In this document: positions 9,832 through 19,800 of the stretch, piece after piece
How the letters are laid out: each line of letters begins with the position of its first letter
Numbering within the stretch: the first letter of the stretch is position 1
Virus record (IMG/VR): IMGVR_UViG_3300010885_023630
Span: 62,001-126,000 of that record
Reading direction: 5' to 3' (one strand)
Source of the DNA: a virus
Length of the DNA stretch: 64,000 nt
Notes under the pieces: model-generated
The model's input: the letters and a program-made list of their open reading frames with translations, nothing else
Told to the model about the DNA's origin: nothing
The model's database searches: none
Program-made: the position numbers and the translations under genes

Positions 9832-9860
9832 AAAGGGCGCACCATGCGCCCTTTTCTTTT
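9832..9860 (+). terminator. Rho-independent terminator
   Basis: A 9-bp stem aaagggcgc/gcgcccttt with loop accat is followed by a T-rich tail, 25 nt downstream of the fibre gene stop. Confidence 0.92.
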
Positions 9861-9863
9861 AGC

Positions 9864-9871
9864 GATAAATA
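9864..9871 (+). promoter_or_regulatory. T4-type late promoter core (GATAAATA)
   Basis: Seven of eight bases match TATAAATA. It follows a terminator directly and precedes the ATG at 9896 by 24 nt, with ggaaaa as a possible Shine-Dalgarno. Confidence 0.75.
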
Positions 9872-9895
9872 TATAAAAGATCACGGAAAAAGTAA

Positions 9896-11047
9896 ATGGC
9901 ATTAACCCGTCCCAATTATAACAACTTAAACACTACTATTGAAGTATTGTTAGATCCGATAACGGTCTTAAACGGCAATTCAAAAGCGGCCAATTTAGAC
10001 ATTGGTTTCATAATGAATCGCGACAGCGGTTTAACAGCATCAAATGTCGCATTGTACTGGTCAGAAACAACCCAAAGTTTTGTACACGCCTTTACATCAA
10101 ACTCAGGAATAACAAATACCCCAATTACCGCCAGCAGTTACGCACCTGTCACAGTTGGCGGAATTAATACCTCCGGTAATATATTAACAATTGGCGCAAC
10201 TTTATTACGTCTTGATCAAGACATAAAGTACCCTTACACATTTGATATTGGAACTTACGGTCACTATATAGGTGGCGAAGCTAATACTACAGTACATACC
10301 GGGGTAGTACGCAATCATAATAACGATACCTGGACATTTTTTGGCAATTTAGCAACTGAACCAGTTAACGGAGCAGTAGTTAATTGGAACGATACTACAA
10401 TTATCTATGACCCAATTAAAGCAGGTCAGTTAACTTTAGCAAATACCACAGTAAGTACAAGCTCAACAACAGGAGCATTAGTAGTCGGCGGCGGCGCAGG
10501 CATTGCTGGTAACTTATATGTTGGCGGAAACTTAACAGTAGCCGGCACAGTAACATTTACAAACAGCGTAATAGAAACTAGTACAGAAACTGTACTTGGA
10601 GTAGAAATTGTTGGCGGAAACTTAGTAGCAAATTCTGGAGTAGCAAGTACAAGTACTACAACAGGTGCCTTGGTTGTACAAGGTGGTGTTGGTATTAGCG
10701 GCAATTTAAACGTAGGCGGTACTATTGCTGGTGTCAGTAACGCTTACGTAGACCGAGGCGTCGACTTAAATGACTGGAATACGGTCACTACAATGGGCGT
10801 TTATTTGGTAAATAGAAGTAGTTGGTCTGGAACTAGCAATACACCGTTAAATTCGATGAATTTTTATGGTGCCTTGGAAGTTATAAACTCCGGAAACGTG
10901 AGTATAACTCAAAATTACAGACCTTACGATAGTAGTTCTACTAGCAGTAAAAACGTTTATTGGACTAGGAGCAAGTTCAATAGTACGTGGACCGGATGGG
11001 TAGAAATTATTAACGGAGCAGAAGCATTAGATGGCGGTAGTTTTTAA
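9896..11047 (+). CDS. Tail fibre protein with pyocin-knob-like C-terminus
   Basis: A 383-residue fibre. It has an N-terminal domain related to residues 60-135 of the gene at 5641 ('DPITVLNGNSKAANLDIGF'), two copies of the 'STTTGALVVxGGxGIxGNL' repeat (about residues 181-210 and 243-275), and a C-terminal domain of about 95 residues starting 'VDRGVDLNDWNTVTTMGVYL' that ends in 'STWTGWVEI'. The last has the pattern of the pyocin-knob/receptor-binding domain of tail fibres (D-L-N-x-x-x-x-x-G-x-Y and a final W-x-x-W). A role in host recognition is likely. Confidence 0.78.
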   Translation: MALTRPNYNNLNTTIEVLLDPITVLNGNSKAANLDIGFIMNRDSGLTASNVALYWSETTQSFVHAFTSNSGITNTPITASSYAPVTVGGINTSGNILTIGATLLRLDQDIKYPYTFDIGTYGHYIGGEANTTVHTGVVRNHNNDTWTFFGNLATEPVNGAVVNWNDTTIIYDPIKAGQLTLANTTVSTSSTTGALVVGGGAGIAGNLYVGGNLTVAGTVTFTNSVIETSTETVLGVEIVGGNLVANSGVASTSTTTGALVVQGGVGISGNLNVGGTIAGVSNAYVDRGVDLNDWNTVTTMGVYLVNRSSWSGTSNTPLNSMNFYGALEVINSGNVSITQNYRPYDSSSTSSKNVYWTRSKFNSTWTGWVEIINGAEALDGGSF

Positions 11048-11060
11048 AGGATAAGAAAAA

Positions 11061-12614
11061 GTGGCAAACACAATATTACATAAACGATCGAGTACGCAAG
11101 GTAAAGTACCGTTAACTGGTAACCTGTCGCTTGGTGAATTGAGCATTAACACCTTTGACGGTCGTTTATATACCTTAAAGAACGATGGCTCTGCTACTAT
11201 TGCCGACTTAAGCCAAAATGATAAAATTACCTTAAGCGGCGACGCAACAGGTACAAGTACCAACCCTGCCGCAGGTTCTAATTGGAGTAACTTAGCAGTA
11301 ACATTGGCAAGCACTGGCGTTGTTGCTGGTAACTATGGTAGCCCAACTTCTATTCCGACAGTTGTTGTTGACGCAAAAGGTCGTGTACTAAGCGTAACAA
11401 CAAACGCAATCAGCTCATCAATTACTTTGGGTGCCAGTTCTGGTGCCAATGGATCGGTATCTACTGGTGGTACATTAACACTATTAGGTGCCGGTGGTAT
11501 TACAACCACAGTGGCATCTGGCACATACACAATTACAGCAAGCGGTACATCGCCGACTGCTAACGTTAGCTTATACGATTCAATTAGTACTACTCCTGCG
11601 ACAAGTACTGTTTATTATCCACAGTTGTCAAGCACATTAAATGGCAATACACTAACACAGGCCAACGTTAATTTAGCATTTAACCCTGGCGTTGGCCAAG
11701 GTACGTTATATATTCCGCAAGTTGTTGCTACTACTGTAGTGGCGTCAACAATCGGTAATGCTACCAGTGCCATAATTGGTACAACTGCCGCAATCGGTAC
11801 AGTTAACGCTAACCAAATTAACGCGGCAACAATTGGTAATACTGGAGCAGTAATTACTGGTGCCACAGTTACTACAACAGGTAACGTTGTTGTTGGACAA
11901 AACTTAACAGTTACAGGTAACTTAACTGTACAGGGCCAAAATACTATTATTGGTTCTCAAGATTTAACAATCAATGACTCAGTAATTAATTTACATACCT
12001 TTGCTAACTTGGCACCATTGAGCGGTGACGATGGCAGAGATATTGGTTTAAAATTCCACTACTATAAAACCAGTGACAACCTGGCATTCCTGGGTTGGGC
12101 TAACGATACTGGCTATTTAGAATATTATGCCGCTGGATCGGAAAGCAACGCCAACGTTTTTGCTGCCGGCACATATGGTACAATTAAATCTGGCGAATTA
12201 GTTTTAGCCAATTCAACAGCAAGTACAAGTACAACAACCGGCGCATTGCGTGTTGCTGGTGGAGCAGGCATTGGCGGTGCGTTATATGCTACTCAAGTTT
12301 ATGATAATGGTAATCGTGTATTAACAACCGCAACTACACACGGTAACGCGGCAAGCGGAACAGATGTTACAGTAAGTGGAGCTTATAATAATTTAACGTT
12401 AACATTGGTTAACATAGCTTCAGCCGGAACATATGGTAATGCTACTTATAGTCCAGCTGTTACATTAAACACAAAAGGTTTAGTAACTAGTATTTTGCCA
12501 ACGTTAATTACACCAGCGTGGTCTAGTATTACAGCTACACCAACTACACTAAGTGGTTATGGTATTACAGATGCGTTAAGCACCAGCTCAACAGTTGATG
12601 GTGGTGTTTATTAA
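11061..12614 (+). CDS. Tail fibre protein (517 aa, GTG start)
   Basis: A 517-residue fibre that begins with GTG, preceded by aaaggata. Residues 1-50 ('ANTILHKRSSTQGKVP...GELSIN') form the same attachment domain as in the next gene (12691). A beta-rich stalk follows, then the 'INDSVINLHT...DIGLKFHYY' domain (about 310-390) shared with the genes at 5641 and 13812, a GALRVAGG repeat, and a C-terminal 'WSSITATPTTLSGYGITDA' segment typical of the ends of fibre proteins. Receptor binding is inferred. Confidence 0.75.
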   Translation: MANTILHKRSSTQGKVPLTGNLSLGELSINTFDGRLYTLKNDGSATIADLSQNDKITLSGDATGTSTNPAAGSNWSNLAVTLASTGVVAGNYGSPTSIPTVVVDAKGRVLSVTTNAISSSITLGASSGANGSVSTGGTLTLLGAGGITTTVASGTYTITASGTSPTANVSLYDSISTTPATSTVYYPQLSSTLNGNTLTQANVNLAFNPGVGQGTLYIPQVVATTVVASTIGNATSAIIGTTAAIGTVNANQINAATIGNTGAVITGATVTTTGNVVVGQNLTVTGNLTVQGQNTIIGSQDLTINDSVINLHTFANLAPLSGDDGRDIGLKFHYYKTSDNLAFLGWANDTGYLEYYAAGSESNANVFAAGTYGTIKSGELVLANSTASTSTTTGALRVAGGAGIGGALYATQVYDNGNRVLTTATTHGNAASGTDVTVSGAYNNLTLTLVNIASAGTYGNATYSPAVTLNTKGLVTSILPTLITPAWSSITATPTTLSGYGITDALSTSSTVDGGVY

Positions 12615-12690
12615 GATTTAAAGCCGGGAGATTTTTATCTCTTAGCCGTTGGTTTTTACCGACACATAACGGGCCTTATTAGGTTAGGAA

Positions 12691-13812
12691 ATGGCGAACA
12701 CAGTTTTATTAAAACGTAGTTCGGTGGCCGGTAAGGTCCCACAAACTACAGACTTATCGTATGGTGAACTCAGCATAAACTATGCTGATGGTGTTCTCTG
12801 GTATAAAAAATCCGATAATACAGTCAATCCTCTTAACTCCGTTGTCTACGGAGGAACAGTCAATGCCCTTACCTACACTAATGCGTCAAACGTATTAGTA
12901 AACTCGTCGGCATTAACATTTAACCCAAGCGGTAACATATTAACAGTCAGTGGCAACATAACAGCCGCTAACGTCTCTACGGCCGGATCTATTAGAGCCG
13001 CAGGCCCATTAGGGCAGTCAGCATTTATCAGTGCTGGTAATAACCAACTTGGAGGTGTTGGGTATCATGGCTTCTTAGAAGTTACTAACACGGCTGCAAC
13101 TAATCCTAACAAGTATTTCCGTTTAGATAGTGCTGGTACTATTCAAATTATCAATAGTGCCTATAGTCAAACTATATTCAATTTAACTGACGCAGGCGAT
13201 TTTACAGTTCCGGGTAAAATTACATCTGGTAACGTAATCAGTTCCGGTTACGGATCGTTTGCTGGAACATTTAATGAAAGCACAACCACAGCTGGTGTAT
13301 ATGCTGGTATTGCTGGATCACCACCAGCAAGTCCTCGCATTGGTTTGTTTAACGGTAATAGCGCACAAAATTGGCAAATAGATAACTACAACGGTTCATT
13401 CCGCTGGTTTACTCCTGGTGTGTCAAGAATGTCGTTAGATGGCAATACCGGCCAACTAAGTGTAACAGCTACAGTATCAGCAGACAAATTTACTACTACT
13501 AGTGGTATATTCTGGGCCAACGGAGCCGCATATTCAGCTGGTGGCGGCAGTAGCTTCACTGGTGGTATTATCGCCAGCGATATCTATCCCAATGCCAACG
13601 TAACTGTAAATTTAGGACAAGCGGCCTCGCGTTATTGGTCTAACGTATATACAAGTAATGTAATTGTTAGTAACGGCATATTTTGGGCCAACGGGACTAC
13701 ATTTAGTTCTGGGGCCGCAGATTCGCTAAATAGCTATATTGATGGTGGCGGCGCCACAACTGTATATTATGCAGCAACAGATGTAATACTAGATGCGGGA
13801 GCTTCACACTAA
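12691..13812 (+). CDS. Tail fibre protein (373 aa)
   Basis: A 373-residue fibre. Its first 45 residues ('ANTVLLKRSSVAGKVPQT...GELSIN') closely parallel those of the gene at 11061, so both probably plug into the same site on the virion. The middle ('GFLEVTNTAATNPNKYFRLD', 'RIGLFNGNSAQNWQIDNYNG') is a non-repeat globular-looking region, and two 'GIFWANG' strands lie near the end. The C-terminal 'YIDGGGAT...DVILDAGASH' is Gly/Asp-rich. The stop overlaps the next start by one base. The 76-nt leader carries an aggttaggaa RBS. Confidence 0.72.
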   Translation: MANTVLLKRSSVAGKVPQTTDLSYGELSINYADGVLWYKKSDNTVNPLNSVVYGGTVNALTYTNASNVLVNSSALTFNPSGNILTVSGNITAANVSTAGSIRAAGPLGQSAFISAGNNQLGGVGYHGFLEVTNTAATNPNKYFRLDSAGTIQIINSAYSQTIFNLTDAGDFTVPGKITSGNVISSGYGSFAGTFNESTTTAGVYAGIAGSPPASPRIGLFNGNSAQNWQIDNYNGSFRWFTPGVSRMSLDGNTGQLSVTATVSADKFTTTSGIFWANGAAYSAGGGSSFTGGIIASDIYPNANVTVNLGQAASRYWSNVYTSNVIVSNGIFWANGTTFSSGAADSLNSYIDGGGATTVYYAATDVILDAGASH

Positions 13813-16800
13813 TGGCAACAAGAATTCAGGTTAGACGCGATACACTTGCGAATTGGACATTATTTAATCCAATACTTGCCAACGGTGAAATCACCTATGT
13901 AACAGACACAGCTTTTATCAAAGTTGGTGATGGTACAACAGCATGGAATAGTTTACCGTATGCTACACAAATTGGTAACGTTTCCCTTGGCCCAACCGGC
14001 GCAGTTACTGGCGGATCTGCTACCTTTGTTGCCAACATCACTGGCGGTAACATTATTGCCAACACAGCAACATACAGCGCACAGTATAATTATGCCAACG
14101 GCGTTTCAATCTTAGCATCGTTTAACTCGTTTGCTTCTTATGCCAATGCTAACTTAGGCACAGCAACTACAAACATCTCAGCATTACAAGCCAACGTTGG
14201 CGCATACGAAATTTATGCCAATGCCAACTTAGGTACGGCCACTACAAACATTACTACGTTGTTTAGTAATGCCGCAAGTCAACAGACTACAATAAATTTA
14301 CATGATGCCAATTTAGGCACAGCAACTACAAACATTACTACATTGTTTAGTAATGCCGCGGCACAGGCAACTACCTTAAACATTCATGACGCTAACTTAG
14401 GTACTGCTACTACAAACATTCAAACTTTAAGTGCCAACATTGGCGCTTATGAGTTATATGCCAATACAAGCCTTTCAACACTAACTGCTAATGCCGGTAC
14501 ACAACAAGCATCTATTGACAGTTTAAGAACAACTGCCAATGCCAACACAGCCGCATACTTGGCCGCTGGTGTTGCTACTGTTAAAGTTACAAATAGTACA
14601 GAAGCAACTGGAGCTGCAACCGGAGCATTCCAAGTCACTGGCGGAGCCAGCATTGGTGCTAACTTATACATTGGCGGTAACTTAATTGTTTCTGGTAATA
14701 CATACGAATTACAAACAGAAATTATTAGTCAAAGCGTTGTTGTTGCCGCTAACGTAACTGCTGGCGCATACTTCTACGCAAACGGCACACCATTAAATTA
14801 TGGTAACGTACAAGCTGCCGCTTACTTGGCAAGTAATACTGATCCTACTATCAGTAACCTAAATGGCAATGCCGCGGCCCAGGCAGTATCTATTAACGCT
14901 ATCAATGCTAACTTAGGTACAGTAGTTGCTACAACGATTCCAGCAATCAACGCTAACATTGGTACAATAGTTGCTACTACTATACCTACTATCCAAGCTA
15001 ACCTTGGTGCGTATGAATTCTGGGCTAACACAAACTTTGCCTATGCGAATACAACATTCGCAACAGGCGCAAGCACATCGGCAATACAAGCCAACTTAGG
15101 TGCTTACCAAATTTATGCTAATGCCAATTTAGGCACAGCAACAACTAACATTACTACCCTGTTTAGTAATGCCGCAAGCCAACAAACATCAATTGACAGT
15201 TTAAGAACTGGTGCTAATGCCAATACCACAGCGTTCTTAACTACACTGGCATTTACAGCCCCAACTGCCAACGTCAGTTTGTACGATAGCGTAACTCCTA
15301 CAACTACTAACGCAATTTTCTATCCACAGTTAGTAGATAAAACTTCTGGTAACGTTGCTGGTTATACTGCTGGACTATCATATAATCCAAGTACTGGTTA
15401 CTTGTATGCTAATTATGGCACATTTAATAGTGTCTATGCCGCTGCCTTTGGCAACTTAAACTCAACCTTTACTGGCGCAAGTATTAGCACAACCAACGGT
15501 TACATTGGTACAATTAATGCCTCGACTATCAATGCCGCAACTATTGGTAACACTGGTGCTACACTAACTGGTACTCTATCAACTGCTACACAAAATAGTG
15601 TAACTACAATGACTGGATTGACCTTAATTGGTACAGCCAGTCAAACAACAACAGTAGCAGGCAATTTAACAATTGGCGGCAACTTATCAGTTACAGGTCA
15701 AAGTGTAAGTATTGGTTCAAGTACATTAAGTGTTGCTGATCCAATTATTAACTTACACACAGCTAGTGACTTAACTCCGTTACTAAGTAACGATGGCGCA
15801 GACATTGGTCTCAAGTTTCATTATTATGACACAGCGGATTCGGCAGCATTTGTTGGTCGTGCCAACGATACAGGATTTTTAGAGTGGTACAGTCGAGGTA
15901 GCGACACTGGTAACGTATTCACTGGAACTGCCTACGGCACAATTAAGACAGGCGCACTTTGGTTAGCTAACACAACTGCTAGTACTGGTACAACTTCGGC
16001 TACTGCTGGCGCATTATACGTAGCAGGCGGAGCCGGTATTGCTGGCGCATTAAACGTTGGCGGTACTATTACAGCCGCAGGTGTTAACTTAGTAGCAACA
16101 ATCAATTCCCAAGACGCTAACATCGGTACTATTGTTGCTACTACTATCCCGGCTATTAATGCCAACATCGGTACTATTGTTGCTACTACTATCCCGGCTA
16201 TTAATGCCAACTTGGGTGCGTATCAAACGTTTGCTAACGCCAATGCCGCAAGCCAGCAAACACAGATTAATAACATTGTCACAACTGCTAATGCTAACGT
16301 CGCGGCCAGCTTACAAAACTTTACAACTAATATTGTAAGCACAGCAAACGTTACAGCCAATAACTTTGTGGGCAATAATGCCACAATCAATGGCGCAAAC
16401 AATACTGCCATGACTATTGCTGACGGCGGTACTGGTATTGCAAACTGGACTCTAAAGCGTTACACTCAAGGTAATCCGTTATTCTCTACAGTTGAAGGTA
16501 ACGGTACTGGATTGTTCTTTAAACCTGATGGTACTGTTATGTATTTTTCAGGTCAGACCGGTGACCGTATAAGTGAATATGCGCTGTCAACTCCTTGGGA
16601 TATAACTACTGCTACTAACGTGGCTGCGTCTGGAACAAGTATTCTATCACAGGATACTAGCAATCGTGCTATATTCCTCAAGTCAGACGGTACTAAGATG
16701 TACATGCAAGGCAGTGGCACTCAACGTGTGTACGAATATACGTTGAGTACTGCCTGGTGGAGTAATACTGCCAGTAACGTAGGAGCATTTGTTGGTAACG

Positions 16801-19800
16801 CCTGGTACGGTACTACTCCAAACGGATTACAGTTCAATTCAACTGGTAGTCGGATGTATGTAGCAAACAGCGCAGGTAACATACAGGTATTTTCACTGTC
16901 AACTCCTTGGTCAGTAAACTCAGCCAGCTACAACAGCTATTTCTATGCTAACAACTCAGTAGAAAGCGCATATCAAGGATTTAGCTTCAACAGTTCTGGT
17001 AACAGTTTGGTTCTAGCAGGATCTACTGTCAGTAAAGGATTTGTACAGTATAATCTAGCCACACCGTATGATTTGACTACAGCGGTCTATGCTGGCAGAC
17101 AGTACTACAGAGATCCAGTTGGCGGCGATAATGGTGCTTCTGGTGTATATGGTATATATTATGCCGATTCAGTTAACAGCGTGTTTGCACTGGACCAGAC
17201 CAGTGACGTGGTATCACAATGGAGTACCAATACATCGGGTGTCAAGGTAACCAGCACTGGTACTACATTATTTGACGGTAACATAGTAAACTTAGCCAAC
17301 GTGGTAGTGGTCCAACCAGGTATATCAGCAGGCCAGCCAGGATACGTAAACATATTTGGTAACATCATCGCCAGTGGGGTCACACAAAACCATTACATTG
17401 GCGGCACGATAAATTTTAGTACGATCTCAGGCACATCAGTTTCGGTCACGAATATTACGGCAACTGGTAACAGCACGATCAACAGCGGCACTGGTACCAG
17501 TTTAACTAGCTTGGTTACAGGCGCAGTTGCATCTGGCAGTATAAAACTCGTTAATTTGGCCACCGGTGGTGTAGCAGGTTCTAACAGCAACGTTACAATT
17601 GGACCAACACTAGGTGTTGGTAATGTGTTCTTCCAAACAGCAACAACGGTTAATATTGCCAATGCTACGGCCTCAACAAGTACTACTTCAGGAGCATTTG
17701 TAGTAGCTGGCGGTGTTGGTATCGGTGGCGATGTGTTTAGTGGCGGTAATTATAATATTGGTTCATACAATCGTGCAGTACCAACAATTTATTACAGCAA
17801 TTCGGCAACAGGACAATATTCGGCACATTTAGTACAACGAGCAAACGTTGAGCTTTGGTTAGCTGGTGCTAACCCTTCAGAAAACTATGTTATTAGAAAT
17901 AATGCCACAACAGATTGGCTCACAGTAGCAAACGTCACTGGTAACGTTGTATTAAGTTCAACTACTACAAGCACAAACACAACAACTGGTGCATTGGTTG
18001 TTGGCGGCGGAGTTGGTATTACTGGTTCTCTTTACGCAAGCAGTCTAGGATCGTTTGCTGGTGGGGTTATAACCAACCAACTATCATCAAGTAGCGCATC
18101 GGCAAGACTATACACTGATGTTCAATCTAACGTTACAATTGGTGGAACTACAAGCAACGTTACTATTCTTGGTAACTTAATTGTTTCTGGCAACATCTAC
18201 GAACTACAAACAGAAATTATCAATCAAAGTGTCGTTGTTGCCTCTAACGTGTCAGCAACATTGTTTACCTATGCCAACGGCACTGATATTACAACACAAA
18301 TTAGTACTTTGCGTAGAGGTGCTGGTCTAAGTAACGTAAACATTGCCACAGGTAATGACGTAATTACATTTGGTGTTTACAACCCTTCTACAGGAACAGC
18401 GGCAAACTCATTTACGGTTTGTTCAAACATTGTTCACGTTAACACAAACTTACGTGTATTTAACAACTCACAGTTAGACGGAACTCTTGGCGTTGCTGGC
18501 AATGTTATTGTTAGTAACATTGCTGGTTCAAACTTTACATGGAGCAACGGTGTAAGTATTTTACAAGGAGTCGGCGGCACCTATACCAACTCTAACGTGG
18601 CCGCTTACTTGCCAACTCATACCGGTAACATAACTGGCGCAAACTTTATTGGTAATATTCGTTCACCTGGATTGACCAATATAGTCTACATAACCGGTAA
18701 CCTTATTCCAAGTCAAAGTAACGTATACAGTTTGGGTAGCGCAACCAATTGGTTTACTGGACTATACATCAGCGGTAACACAATTAACCTAGGTGGTCAA
18801 ACAATTAAATCCACATCAACTGGTTTTAGTTTCCAAACAGCAGGTGGTGGACGATTTGACTACGATGATACCTACGGTGGTTTCACAAACTTCTACTCAG
18901 CAGGCGGACAACAACCCGATCCTGCTCAGATGTACAATTTAAAACTGACCGGTGGATACGCTACTCAAAATGCCACAACTGGTGCGTTAGTAGTCAACGG
19001 CGGTATTGGCCTAAATGGCAATCTGTATAGTAGTCAAAACATATTTGGCGCAGATTTTATCTTAACTGGTACCGGGCAATCAATTTCTACCGTTTATGCC
19101 GGCAATACTTATGTTCAGAGTTTAGTCACTACAGCTAACACAGGTGTTGTAAATTATGTAAACACCAAAGTAAATGCTGTACAAGATGGATTAAATTTTG
19201 CCAATGCTTCTCTTACAGCCGCTAACTCAGCAATAATTGTTGCCAACACATCAATGCGTGGTTATGTAGATACTGCCAACACCAGTATGAAAGCGTATGT
19301 TGATGGACAAATTACTGCTCAAAGTACAGCAACAGTCTCGTACGTTGCTGGTGTAAACAATGCCATAACCACAGCAATTAACTCTAACATTACTACAGTT
19401 AACTCTGCTATTACAACTGCCAACGCTGGTGTAGTAAGTTATGTTGATGCTAAATTTGGTAGCTTATCAACTGGAGCTAATGCTAACACGGCCGCTTACC
19501 TGAGTAACTATTCAGGTAATGTTGTAGCTGGTAACATTCTGGCTACTGGATTTTACTTTGCCAATGGAACACCATTTATCAGCGCCAGCGGCGGTAGTGG
19601 AACATATAGCAATGCCAATGTAACAAGTTATCTACCAGTTTACTCTGGTAATATTAGTGCCACAAATGTTAATACTACATCTCTATACGCTACAAACATA
19701 TATTCTACATATAGTAATGCTACGCTAACACAATCGTATCAGCCATATATTACCACAGTTGGTAACTTAGCAAACTTAACAGTTGCTGGAAATATTACAG

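Noticed and set aside
14150-16210. CRISPR-like array
   Set aside because: The repeats are in-frame coding repeats of variable similarity inside a fibre gene, without spacers of constant length and without cas genes.
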